From contig NZ_JXSL01000027.1 in assembly GCF_000829825.1 (NCBI RefSeq), positions 62,001 to 126,000 on the forward strand: a stretch of 64,000 bases of DNA. The letters are read 5' to 3'. The notes under the pieces were generated by a model that searched no databases, had not been told where the DNA came from, and saw nothing but the letters and a program-made list of their open reading frames with translations. Made by a program: the position numbers and the translations under genes. This DNA comes from Paramagnetospirillum magnetotacticum MS-1 (GTDB lineage: Bacteria; Pseudomonadota; Alphaproteobacteria; Rhodospirillales; Magnetospirillaceae). Numbering within the stretch: position 1 is the first letter of the stretch; each line of letters begins with the position of its first letter. Shown piece after piece: positions 26,673 through 35,278 of this stretch.

Positions 26673-27881
26673 TCAGATGACCCCTTTTTCCTTCAAGGCC
26701 TCGATCTCGGCCTTGCCGAGACCCAGCAGCCCGCCATAGACCCGGCCGTTGCCCTCGCCCAGACGGGGGCCGAGATGCTCGACTCTTCCGGGTGTGGCCG
26801 ACAGTTTGGGCACTACGCCCGGTACCACCACGCTGCCCAGCACCGCATCGGCCACCTCTTGCAGATTGCCGCGGGCCTGGAACTGTGGATCCTCGAAGAT
26901 GTCGGCGATGGTGTTGAGCGGCGCGGCGGGCACCTCGAAGTCCAGGCAAAGCGCCATCACTGTTTCGCGCGGGCGGCCCGCGATCCAATGGCCGACCAGG
27001 GCGTCCACGTCCACGCGTTCGGCCAGCCGGTGGCGCAACAGGCCCCATTTGGCTTCCTCGGCCAGTTCCGGGCGTTCCATGGCCTCGCAAAGACGGGCGA
27101 ACATACGGTCGGTGGTGCATGCCAGGGCCACCCATTTGCCGTCACCGCAGCGGAAATGGCCGTGGGGGCAGGCATTGACGGTGCCCGAGCCTTCCCTTTC
27201 CCTAACCTTGCCGAACATGGCGAAGGCCGGGGCGATCTCGTCCAGCGCACGGAAGACCGATTCATAAAGGGCAAGGTCGATGATCTGGCCTTCGCCGGTG
27301 GCATCCTTGTGGCGCAGCGCCAGCAGCACGCCGATGGCGCCATAAAGCCCGCTCATGTAATCGGCCAGCGAAGTGGAACCGGGGGTGACCGGCACATCGC
27401 CCGGCATGCCCGCCAGATAGGACAATCCGCCGAAGGCATGGGCGATGCGGGCGAAGCCGGGGCGGTCCTTATAGGGGCCGGTCTGGCCATAGCCCGAGAT
27501 GCGCAGCAAGATCAGCCCCGGATTGGCCCTGCGCAATTCCTCCCAGCCCAGCCCCCATTTCTCCAGGGTGCCGGGGCGGAAATTCTCGGCGATGACGTCG
27601 GTGCGGGCGACGAGTTTGAGGAACAGTTCACGGCCCTCGGGCTTGCGCAAGTCCAGCGTCACCGATTCCTTGTTGCGGGCTTCGGAAAGCCACATCAGCG
27701 AATCGCCGTCCCGTCCGGTGATGGAACCGAAGCGGCGAAAGGAATCTCCGCCCTGGGGTTGCTCCACCTTGATCACCTCGGCGCCGAACTCGCCCAGGAT
27801 GGCGCAGGCATAGGGCGCGGCGATGAAGGTGGCGATGTCGAGGACGCGAATGCCGTCAAGGGGGCGTTTGGCGTTGGTCAT
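26673..27881 (-). CDS. CaiB/BaiF family III CoA-transferase
   Basis: 402 residues from the ATG at 27879-27881. The family III fold is clear: GIRVLDIATFIAAPYACAIL, AEVIKVEQPQGGDSFR, NKESVTLDLRKPEGRELF, and SLADYMSGLYGAIGVLLALR with the active-site aspartate. Members transfer CoA between carboxylic acids or racemise methylacyl-CoA. The start overlaps the DUF218 stop by four bases, so the two genes are coupled. The substrate cannot be read. It is some 4 kb from the benzoyl-CoA genes and could join that catabolism, but nothing here proves it. Confidence 0.88.
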   Translation of the reverse strand: MTNAKRPLDGIRVLDIATFIAAPYACAILGEFGAEVIKVEQPQGGDSFRRFGSITGRDGDSLMWLSEARNKESVTLDLRKPEGRELFLKLVARTDVIAENFRPGTLEKWGLGWEELRRANPGLILLRISGYGQTGPYKDRPGFARIAHAFGGLSYLAGMPGDVPVTPGSTSLADYMSGLYGAIGVLLALRHKDATGEGQIIDLALYESVFRALDEIAPAFAMFGKVREREGSGTVNACPHGHFRCGDGKWVALACTTDRMFARLCEAMERPELAEEAKWGLLRHRLAERVDVDALVGHWIAGRPRETVMALCLDFEVPAAPLNTIADIFEDPQFQARGNLQEVADAVLGSVVVPGVVPKLSATPGRVEHLGPRLGEGNGRVYGGLLGLGKAEIEALKEKGVI

Positions 27882-28417
27882 GCTTGTTTCCTCAGTTTCA
27901 TCCGCTCGACCCGGATGACCGTCCAGGGCAGGGCGAAGGCCTCGCGCAGCCAGGCCATATACCATTCCGGTCCGGGATTGGTCTCGGGCCAGGCGGCGGC
28001 GGGCCGCGCCTTCAGGCCGAGACGGTGAAAGATGTACAGCGCGCGCGCCATGTGGCAGGCATCGGTGATGATCAGAAGCCGCGTCCATCCCCGCGCCTCG
28101 ATCATGGGCCGCGACATCAGGGCATTGCCGATGGTGTTGCGGGAGGCATCCTCCACATGCAGCCGGTCGGGATCGAGACCCGATTGCAGAGCCATGGCGC
28201 GCATCACATGGGCTTCGGGCGTGGTGTGACGCACCGCGCCGCCGCTCATCAGAAGATGCGCGACTTTTCCGTCCCTGGCCAGCCGCACGCCGAGCTCGAC
28301 CCGGCGGGCCAGGGCCGGGCTGGGGCTGCCGTCGGGGCGCACCATGGCGCCCAGGATGATGGCAGCATCGAAGCTATCGACAGGGGAGGCGGTCATCATT
28401 AAGACTTGAACGATCAT
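27878..28417 (-). CDS. DUF218 / YdcF-like family protein
   Basis: 179 residues with the DUF218 pattern: AAIILGAMVRPDGSPSPALA, LLMSGGAVRHTTPEAHVM, VEDASRNTIGNALM and LLIITDACHMARALYIFHRL. Members are often linked to envelope or sugar metabolism and some bind SAM-like ligands, but activity is poorly known. No membrane helix is visible. The start is uncertain: ATG at 28415-28417 or ATGs six and seven codons later. Only 14 bases separate it from the divergent methyltransferase gene, so the promoters must lie within coding sequence or overlap strongly. Confidence 0.82.
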   Translation of the reverse strand: MIVQVLMMTASPVDSFDAAIILGAMVRPDGSPSPALARRVELGVRLARDGKVAHLLMSGGAVRHTTPEAHVMRAMALQSGLDPDRLHVEDASRNTIGNALMSRPMIEARGWTRLLIITDACHMARALYIFHRLGLKARPAAAWPETNPGPEWYMAWLREAFALPWTVIRVERMKLRKQA

Positions 28418-28431
28418 CTCTGGAGAATGTC

Positions 28432-29115
28432 ATGGACAAGCGCCGCAACACCGATGTCATCGTGAAGACCCTGGCCCTGGAAGGCAAGCGGGTCATCGAT
28501 GTGGGCTGTGGCGACGGCGCCCTGGTGCGTCTGATGGCCCGTTTCGGCGCCCATGTGCTGGGGGTGGAATGCAGCCCGCGTCAACTGGCCAAGGCCCGCG
28601 CAAGCGCCAAGGTCAGCGACGAAGAGATTGTCGAGGGCGTGGGCCAGGCCCTGCCCGCCGATGACGAAAGCGCCGATGCCGTGGTCTTCTTCAACTCGCT
28701 GCATCACATCCCTATTTCCCATCAGGCCAAGGCCATGGCCGAGGCGGCCCGTGTGCTCAAGCCGGGCGGCGAGGTCTATGTCTCCGAGCCGCTGCCCTGG
28801 GGAGCCTTCTTCGAGGCGGTGCGGCCCATCGATGACGAAACCTGGGTAAGGGGGGCGGCGCTGTCCACCGTCAAGGGCGCCTGGGTCCATGGGTTGGAGG
28901 AGGCCAGCGAGTTCACCTATATCCACCCCTTGGTGCTGAAGAGCTTCGAGGCCTTCCGCGACAAGATCATTTCGGCAAATTCAGAGCGTGAAGCCAAATT
29001 CACGGAACTGGATCACGAGATGCGCGAACGCTTCGCGCTCCTGGCAAAGCCCGCCGAGGATGGCGGCTTCGCCTTCGAACAGCCCATGCGTGTCAACCTG
29101 CTGCGCAAGGAATAG
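28432..29115 (+). CDS. Class I SAM-dependent methyltransferase
   Basis: 227 residues. Motif I VIDVGCGDGALVRLMA, a motif II-like acidic VEC segment, LPADDESADAVVFFNSLHHI and AARVLKPGGEVYVSEPLPWG match Methyltransf_11. The acceptor is unknown. The C-terminal half (about 120-225) has no visible added domain. It precedes the TPR/GT41 gene by three bases, so the two form an operon and may act on the same acceptor, for example a surface glycan or protein. Confidence 0.85.
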   Translation: MDKRRNTDVIVKTLALEGKRVIDVGCGDGALVRLMARFGAHVLGVECSPRQLAKARASAKVSDEEIVEGVGQALPADDESADAVVFFNSLHHIPISHQAKAMAEAARVLKPGGEVYVSEPLPWGAFFEAVRPIDDETWVRGAALSTVKGAWVHGLEEASEFTYIHPLVLKSFEAFRDKIISANSEREAKFTELDHEMRERFALLAKPAEDGGFAFEQPMRVNLLRKE

Positions 29116-29118
29116 TCT

Positions 29119-31422
29119 ATGGGTGCGCATAGTCCCTTTCCCCCTCTGTTCGCCGAGGCGGTGCAGTGTTTTCAGCGTGGCGATCTGGATGGTGCCGAGA
29201 GGCGCTGTAAACGTCTGATCGAGGGAAATCCGCAATTTCCCCCATCCTTCGACTTGCTGGGCAATATTCACCTGCGGCGCGGCGCCTTCGCCGAAGCGGA
29301 AGCGGCCTTCGAGGGCGCGTTGCGGATCGATTCCGCCAATCCGGAGTTTCGCGTCAATCTGGCGACGGCTCAGTCGCGCAGGGGGCTTTTCCAGGAGGCG
29401 GCCGCCAATACCCGCCTTGTGCTGACCCGGTTTGCCGGTCATGCCCGTGCCCTGTCGGTGCTGGGACCGGCGCTTCGCAATCTGAAGAAGTATGATGAGG
29501 CGGTGGAGTGCGGCAAGGCGACGGTGGCCGCCGTTCCCCAATTCGCGCCCGCGCATGCCGAACTCGGGGCGGCTCTGGCGGGAGCGGAACGTTATGAGGA
29601 GGCGCTGGGCTGTTACGAGCGGGCACTGGCTTTGGCGCCCGACTTTGCCGAGGCGTGGTGCGCCAAGGGCAGAGTGCTTTTTGCCCTGAAGCGGGAGAGT
29701 GATGCGGAAAAGGCCATGCGCGAGGCCTTGCGCTGCAAGCCCGACCTTGTTCCGGCCCATATGGGTTTAGGGGAATTCTTGGCTGCGATGGGGCGTCATG
29801 ACGATGCGGCGGCGCATTTCCGCCGCGCTGTGGAGATTCAACCTGCCAATGCGGACGCGGCCTGCGCGCTTGGAGCGGAACTGCAGGCGGCATTCCGTAT
29901 CGAGGCCGCCACCGAAGCCTATCGCCATGCCTTGGCGGTCGATCCCGATCTGGTGGCGGCGCTGGTCGGCTTGGGGCGGGTTCACCTGGAGGCTGGGCGC
30001 GACCATGAGGCGGTGCCCCTGTTGGAACGGGCCTACCGTCTGAGCCCCGACGAAGGCGGAATCCTTGATATGCTGGTCCTGGCCCGATTGCAGCTTTGCG
30101 CCTGGGACGGCCTGGAACCGCTAAGAGCCGCGCTGCTGGAGCGCATCCGCGCCGACCGCATGGTGGTCAATCCCTTTGTGGCCATCCTGGCCGATGCGGA
30201 TTCCGCCCATCAGGATCTGGCGGCCCGGCAATGGGCGAGGATTGTCACCCCGGCCGATGCCCCGCTATTCCGGCATGTCCCGCCTGAACCGGAGCCGGGA
30301 CGGCGTCTGCGCATCGGCTATATGTCCTCCGACCTTCATGACCACCCCTTGGCCCATCTCATGGTGGGTATTTTCGAAAATCATGATCGCGCGCGCTTCG
30401 AGATGCGCGCCTACAGCCTGGGCTACGACGACGGAAGTCCCATGCGCCGCCGCATCGCCGCCTGTTTCGATGAGGTGGTTCAGATCGACCAGATGGGAGG
30501 TGCGGAGGCCGCGCGGCGCATTCAGACGGATGGAATCGATATTCTCGTGGACCTCAACGGCTACACCAATCACGGCAATCCAGCCGTCCTTGCTTACCGT
30601 CCGGCGCCGATACAGGTCAACTTCCAGGGATATGCCGCCACACTGGGGGCTGATTTCATGGATTACATCATCGGTGATCCGGTCACCTTGCCCCTGTCCG
30701 AGCAGCCCCATTTCGCCGAAGCCATCGTCCAGATGCCCTATAGCTATCACCCTGGTACGGTGACTCGATCTATGGCGGAGAGCGTTCCGAAACGCTCCGA
30801 TTTCGGGCTGCCCGAAGCCGGATTCGTATTCTGTTGCTTCAACAACGCGGGAAAGTTCACGCCCGAGGTGTTCGCGGTGTGGATGCGGCTGTTGAAGGCG
30901 GTGCCGGATTCGGTTTTGTGGCTGCTGGACCGTAACGGAACGGTGAAGGACAACATCCTGGCGCAGGTGGATGCCCATGGCGTGGATCGCGGGCGCGTGG
31001 TGCTCGCTCCTCGGGTGCCGCTGCCTTTGCACCTTGCCCGCCAGCAACTGGCCGACCTGTTCCTCGACACCTTGCCGTACAATGCCCATGTGACCGCCAG
31101 CGACGCCCTTTGGGCGGGTCTGCCGCTACTGACCTGCCTGGGGCACGCCTTTGCGGGAAGGGTGGCGGGAAGCCTGTTGAAAGTCCTGGAACTAGATGAG
31201 CTGATCACCACGGATCTGGAGCAATACGAGGCCAGGGCGCTGGAATTGGCGCGCGACCGCGGGCGGCTCGATGGGTTGCGCGCCCGTCTGATGGCGAATA
31301 AGGCCTCGTCGCCGCTGTTCGATGTCGCCCTCTATACCCGCCATCTTGAAGCGGCGTATGCCAGCATGTGGGAGCGGTGGTGCGCGGGCCGAGCGCCGGA
31401 ACCCTTCGTCATAACCCCATGA
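29119..31422 (+). CDS. TPR protein with GT41 (SPINDLY/OGT-like) glycosyltransferase domain
   Basis: 767 residues. The N-terminal half (about 10-330) is a row of TPR units (AERRCKRLIEGNPQFPPSFD, YEEALGCYERALALAPDFAE, LVGLGRVHLEAGRDHEAVP). The C-terminal half (about 395-760) is the bacterial OGT-like domain: RIGYMSSDLHDHPLAHLMVG with the conserved histidine, VNFQGYAATLGADFMDYII, FCCFNNAGKFTPEVFAVWM, and DTLPYNAHVTASDALWAGLP. Such enzymes transfer N-acetylglucosamine or another sugar to proteins. The operon partner is a methyltransferase, which suggests a glycosylated and methylated product. Sugar and target are unknown. It ends at a bidirectional terminator. Confidence 0.88.
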   Translation: MGAHSPFPPLFAEAVQCFQRGDLDGAERRCKRLIEGNPQFPPSFDLLGNIHLRRGAFAEAEAAFEGALRIDSANPEFRVNLATAQSRRGLFQEAAANTRLVLTRFAGHARALSVLGPALRNLKKYDEAVECGKATVAAVPQFAPAHAELGAALAGAERYEEALGCYERALALAPDFAEAWCAKGRVLFALKRESDAEKAMREALRCKPDLVPAHMGLGEFLAAMGRHDDAAAHFRRAVEIQPANADAACALGAELQAAFRIEAATEAYRHALAVDPDLVAALVGLGRVHLEAGRDHEAVPLLERAYRLSPDEGGILDMLVLARLQLCAWDGLEPLRAALLERIRADRMVVNPFVAILADADSAHQDLAARQWARIVTPADAPLFRHVPPEPEPGRRLRIGYMSSDLHDHPLAHLMVGIFENHDRARFEMRAYSLGYDDGSPMRRRIAACFDEVVQIDQMGGAEAARRIQTDGIDILVDLNGYTNHGNPAVLAYRPAPIQVNFQGYAATLGADFMDYIIGDPVTLPLSEQPHFAEAIVQMPYSYHPGTVTRSMAESVPKRSDFGLPEAGFVFCCFNNAGKFTPEVFAVWMRLLKAVPDSVLWLLDRNGTVKDNILAQVDAHGVDRGRVVLAPRVPLPLHLARQQLADLFLDTLPYNAHVTASDALWAGLPLLTCLGHAFAGRVAGSLLKVLELDELITTDLEQYEARALELARDRGRLDGLRARLMANKASSPLFDVALYTRHLEAAYASMWERWCAGRAPEPFVITP

Positions 31423-31456
31423 AAAAACCCCCGCAGGCTCGCACCGGCGGGGGTTT
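31422..31456. terminator. Bidirectional terminator between the GT41 gene and ferredoxin gene
   Basis: AAACCCCCGC pairs with GCGGGGGTTT across a twelve-base loop; A and T runs on either side give a T tract in both directions. It lies between convergent genes. Confidence 0.85.
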
Positions 31457-31482
31457 CAAACTTCTGGCGGAAGGCCCGAAGC

Positions 31483-31722
31483 TTAGCCGTGAATGGCCTT
31501 GTACTTGGCCAACAGGGCATCCTTGCTCTCGGATTCGTGCTGCACGATACAGTCCGCCGGGCAGACCATCTGGCACTGCGGGCTGTCTTCGGCGCCGACG
31601 CACTCGGAGCAACGGGACGCGTCGATCACATAGATCACGTCGCCGGACGAAATGGCCTGATTCGGACAGGCGGAGACGCAGGCGTCGCAGCTGGTGCAGT
31701 CGTCGGTAATCTTCAGAGACAT
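31483..31722 (-). CDS. fdx: 2[4Fe-4S] ferredoxin of the benzoyl-CoA pathway
   Basis: 79 residues. The first cluster motif is CTSCDACVSACP and the second CSECVGAEDSPQCQMVCP, with the eight-residue insert typical of the Allochromatium-type low-potential ferredoxins found in Thauera benzoate clusters. It should carry electrons from KorAB to benzoyl-CoA reductase. It is the last gene of the catabolic operon, 84 bases after bcrD; that longer gap could hold a processing site or weak promoter. It ends at a bidirectional terminator. Confidence 0.93.
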   Translation of the reverse strand: MSLKITDDCTSCDACVSACPNQAISSGDVIYVIDASRCSECVGAEDSPQCQMVCPADCIVQHESESKDALLAKYKAIHG

Positions 31723-31806
31723 GGGTTTTTCCTCTCTCCTGGCAACCCCACAAAGGCTGTCCCCGGCCCCCGCGTTGATCGCGGGTGGCCGGGGTGCGCG
31801 CGGATA

Positions 31807-32646
31807 TTACGCCGCTTGGCCCAGACGGGCCAGCTTTTCGTGACGGAAAGCGCCCCACAGCGCGGCGCCGATGGCGCCCGCATAGATGGAGTCCGGATGG
31901 GAGACGGCCTTCAGATTGACCTTCTCCTGCTCCGCCGCCTCGTTGAGCGCCGCGACCAGGCCCGTATCCAGGGCCAGACCACCGGTGACCTGGACGATGC
32001 CGTCCACGGCGCCGATGGACTTCAGCAGCTTGGCCAGACGCACCGCCATGGACACGTGAATGCCCTTGAGGATGTTCGAAGCCGAGATGCCGCGCGACAC
32101 CATGTTGATGACGTCGGTCTCCGCCAGCACGGCGCAGATGGACGACACCTTCTCGGGGTCATCGGCCTTCATGGACAGCGAGCCGATCTCGTCCTGGGCG
32201 ATGCCCAGATAGCGGGCGATGTTCTCCAGGAACTGGCCCGAGCCCGAGGCGCACTGGCTGGTCATCTTGTAGGACAGCACCTTGCCCACGCCATCCATGC
32301 GGATGGCGCGACCGTTCAGCGCACCGATATCGAGCACGGCGCGGGCTTCCGGGTTGAGATAGAGACCGCCGCGGCCATGGGTGGTCATGGAGTAGAAATG
32401 GCCGGTGGCGAAGCTCAGGTTCTCGGCATCGCCGGTGGACGCCACATAGGCGACGTCCTTGGCGTCGACGCCAGCCGACTTCAGCATGTGGTTATAGGTC
32501 TCGGTGGTCAGCTGGAAGGGGTCGCGGTTACGGATACGCGAGGTTTCCTTGCCCAGCCACTCCACCTTGTCGCCATTGACCTTGAAGACGACGGTCTTGA
32601 TGCAGCCCGAACCGATGTCAACACCGGTAGTGATAAGTTCAGACAT
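31807..32646 (-). CDS. bcrD: Benzoyl-CoA reductase subunit D (ATP-binding activator half)
   Basis: 279 residues, close to the Thauera BcrD length. It is an ASKHA-family ATPase: VDIGSGCIKTVVFKV as phosphate loop, LDIGALNGRAIRMDG as phosphate 2, and QVTGGLALDTGLVAAL as adenosine motif. The segment TSQCASGSGQFLENIA holds the cysteine that in this family helps coordinate the [4Fe-4S] cluster bridging BcrA and BcrD. With BcrA it couples ATP hydrolysis to electron delivery into BcrBC. It follows bcrA by 21 bases. Confidence 0.94.
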   Translation of the reverse strand: MSELITTGVDIGSGCIKTVVFKVNGDKVEWLGKETSRIRNRDPFQLTTETYNHMLKSAGVDAKDVAYVASTGDAENLSFATGHFYSMTTHGRGGLYLNPEARAVLDIGALNGRAIRMDGVGKVLSYKMTSQCASGSGQFLENIARYLGIAQDEIGSLSMKADDPEKVSSICAVLAETDVINMVSRGISASNILKGIHVSMAVRLAKLLKSIGAVDGIVQVTGGLALDTGLVAALNEAAEQEKVNLKAVSHPDSIYAGAIGAALWGAFRHEKLARLGQAA

Positions 32647-32667
32647 GGATGTCTCCTTTCTTCCCGA

Positions 32668-33960
32668 TCAGTTGACGACCGCGCGCACGGCGAAGGTGGC
32701 CCCGCCGAGAGCGCCGGTGTAGATGGAGTCCGGGTCGATGTTGATGGTCACGTCGCCGTAATTCTCCTTGATCAGCTTGCGCAGCTCGCGCACCGCCGCC
32801 TCGTTCTTGGCGACGCCACCGGTGAAGGTGAACTGGTCCTTGACGCCGCCAGCGCGCGACAGGATGGACATGGCGCGCAGGATGATGGCGCGGTGCAGAC
32901 CGGCCAGGATGTCTTCGCGCTTTTCGCCCAGAGCCAGACGGTCACGCAATTCGGCGCCCGCGAACACGGTGCAGGTGGAGTTGATGCGGACCTGCTTGTT
33001 GGACTTCATGGCCAGCGGCCCCAACTCGTGCAGGCCCATATTCATCTCGTCGGCGATATAGCCCAGATAACGGCCGCAACCGGCGGCGCAGCGATCGTTC
33101 ATCTGGAAGTTCTCGACGATGCCCACGGGATCCACCTGGATGCCCTTGGTGTCCTGACCGCCGATGTCCAGAACCGTGCGGGTTTCCGGATACATCATAT
33201 GAGCGCCCAGGCCGTGGCACAGGATCTCCGAGCGGATATGCTCCTTGGGGAAGGGCAGGCGGACGCGGCCATAGCCGGTGCCGACCACATAGGTCTCCTC
33301 CAGCGGAATGGCCAGAGCCGACTGGACGGGAGCCAGGATCGAGGAACCGGTCATGGTGCCCTTTTCCAAGGCGCGGACGAACTTGCCCTCCATGTCGCCC
33401 GACGGCGGACGGTTTTCCACTTCGATGATCGACTTGTCATAGACGTTGAGGATCAGGTCGAAGCCGAGACCGGCCTCCTTGCAAACGGCCTCGCCGTGGC
33501 TCATGAACTCGGCGCCCGCCAGATCGCGGAAGAAGTCCGACTTGCGCTTGACGCCGGGGGCGTACTGCTTGGCCGAGCTGTCACGCAGGCGCGAGAAGGT
33601 GCCTTCCAGAGCCTCGATCACCGTCTTCTCGCGGCCCGCGAAGCGCGGGCCCTTGATGTTGGCGATGCAGGTCTGCTGCAGATCCTCGAGCTGCTCGAGG
33701 AACTGCACATGGCGGAAATTGCGCTCCAGATCCGACAGGATGTCGTCGACCTTGCCCGCCACTTCCGGCACGCCGCCCAGGGCGCGGCGGAACAGGGTGA
33801 GGCGGGTGTCGATCAGCGCTTCCTGCTTGGAAACGGCGGCCGCGGTGTCGTAGTTGGAACGCGAATTGGTGATGCCGCGTCCCAGGATCTGCAGGTTCTC
33901 GTCCATGACCACCGCCTTGGTGGTGGTGGAACCCAGATCGATGCCGATGAAACAACGCAT
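32668..33960 (-). CDS. bcrA: Benzoyl-CoA reductase subunit A (ATP-binding activator half)
   Basis: 430 residues. ASKHA motifs: [18 protein letters not shown] at the N-terminus, [17 protein letters not shown], and [33 protein letters not shown] carries the cluster cysteine. Compared with BcrD it has an extra segment of about 150 residues in the first half, as in Thauera-type BcrA and unlike the shorter Azoarcus-type subunits. It hydrolyses ATP to drive reduction of the aromatic ring by BcrBC. Spacing to bcrB is 15 bases. Confidence 0.95.
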   Translation of the reverse strand: MRCFIGIDLGSTTTKAVVMDENLQILGRGITNSRSNYDTAAAVSKQEALIDTRLTLFRRALGGVPEVAGKVDDILSDLERNFRHVQFLEQLEDLQQTCIANIKGPRFAGREKTVIEALEGTFSRLRDSSAKQYAPGVKRKSDFFRDLAGAEFMSHGEAVCKEAGLGFDLILNVYDKSIIEVENRPPSGDMEGKFVRALEKGTMTGSSILAPVQSALAIPLEETYVVGTGYGRVRLPFPKEHIRSEILCHGLGAHMMYPETRTVLDIGGQDTKGIQVDPVGIVENFQMNDRCAAGCGRYLGYIADEMNMGLHELGPLAMKSNKQVRINSTCTVFAGAELRDRLALGEKREDILAGLHRAIILRAMSILSRAGGVKDQFTFTGGVAKNEAAVRELRKLIKENYGDVTINIDPDSIYTGALGGATFAVRAVVN

Positions 33961-33975
33961 AGTGGTATTCCTCCC

Positions 33976-35274
33976 TTACGCAGCGACGGTCTTGGAGCCG
34001 CCGCCGCGGCGCTTCTGCTCGATCATCTGGAAGTAGCTTTCCAGACGGTTCTTGACGTTGGCCGCCGAGAAGTAGCGCGGATCGACCAGATCGGTCTCGA
34101 TGAAGGCGCCGGGACGGCCGGTGCGGCGTTCCACTTCCTTCATGATCATCAGCTGACCAGCCGAGAAGCTGTTGCAGCTCTTGATCGAGTTGATCAGCAG
34201 GCCGTCGGCCTCGTATTCCTCGACATACTTGGCCAGCAGGTCGACACGGGTCGGCAGGTTCAGGTTGGTGTAGCAACCCAGGCAGTAATCGGCCAGCGAC
34301 TCCAGGGGGTTGTCCGGATCGTGACGGAAGCCCTGGTCATACAGACCGCCCACCTTGGTGTAGGAAGAGGCGACCACGACCGCACCCTCGTCATAGAACA
34401 TCTTCCAGAATTCGCGGAAGTTGGTCCAGTTGGGCGGGCCTTCGACGATCAGGCGATACTTCTGGTCGTTGAAATAGGTGCCCTCGGGGGTCATGGGGCC
34501 CTGGTGGTTCTCGATACGGCCCTGCACTTCCTTGCGCAGCATCTCGTAATAGGAGACCGCGTCCTCGGTGCCGCGGAAGGCGGTGAAGATCGGGCCGATA
34601 TAGTACACGCCACCGAAATAGGCATCGATGGGCGAGGGCTTGACCTTGCCCTGTTCCAGGCACCACACCAGATCGTCCTCGGCCTTGGCGGAGTTCTTCA
34701 GGTACTGGCGCAGACGGTCGATGTCGAACTTGACGCCCGAGACCTGCTCCAGGCCCGGAATGACCACTTCCTTGAGCTGCTTGACGATGTAGTCGCGCAT
34801 GTTCTTGGTGGAGTGGCCGTCGCCCTCGTAAGGAACGTGCAGCATCAGGGTCGGGCACTTGTACTCTTCACGCAGCAGTTCGAACCACTTCATGAAGGTG
34901 TAGCAGCCGGTATAGCTGAGCATCAGCACGTCCGGCACGGGATAGGGCTTGCCGTTGGGCGCGATATTGCCCTTGGACATCTGGCCGATATCGGCCTTCA
35001 CATAGGTGCAGACGTCCTCGGAATGGCCCGACTTCTCGGCTTCCATGATATAGCCGCCCGAGGCCTTGCGCATGCCGGCCTGGATGGCGTTGATTTCGGG
35101 CAGGTTGTTGACGATGTCGAAACACATCAGCAACTCGTTCAGGTTGCCCGGAACGAAGGTGTTGGACACTTTGCGGCCGGTTTCATGCTTGGACGTGATC
35201 GCTTCGTAATTGCGCGCGATCATGGCCTTTTGCATGTCCATCGACGGCTCTTTGACGGCTTCAGGCTTGCTCAT
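33976..35274 (-). CDS. bcrB: Benzoyl-CoA reductase subunit B
   Basis: 432 residues from the ATG at 35272-35274; the frame is open further upstream only inside bcrC. It belongs to the 2-hydroxyglutaryl-CoA dehydratase D-component-like family. Visible marks are FVPGNLNELLMCFDIVNNLP, VLMLSYTGCYTFMKWFELL, DYCLGCYTNLNLPTR and INSIKSCNSFSAGQL, with cysteines that may ligate clusters. With BcrC it holds the active site that reduces benzoyl-CoA to cyclohexa-1,5-diene-1-carbonyl-CoA. It starts four bases after bcrC ends. Confidence 0.94.
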   Translation of the reverse strand: MSKPEAVKEPSMDMQKAMIARNYEAITSKHETGRKVSNTFVPGNLNELLMCFDIVNNLPEINAIQAGMRKASGGYIMEAEKSGHSEDVCTYVKADIGQMSKGNIAPNGKPYPVPDVLMLSYTGCYTFMKWFELLREEYKCPTLMLHVPYEGDGHSTKNMRDYIVKQLKEVVIPGLEQVSGVKFDIDRLRQYLKNSAKAEDDLVWCLEQGKVKPSPIDAYFGGVYYIGPIFTAFRGTEDAVSYYEMLRKEVQGRIENHQGPMTPEGTYFNDQKYRLIVEGPPNWTNFREFWKMFYDEGAVVVASSYTKVGGLYDQGFRHDPDNPLESLADYCLGCYTNLNLPTRVDLLAKYVEEYEADGLLINSIKSCNSFSAGQLMIMKEVERRTGRPGAFIETDLVDPRYFSAANVKNRLESYFQMIEQKRRGGGSKTVAA

Positions 35275-35278
35275 GATG

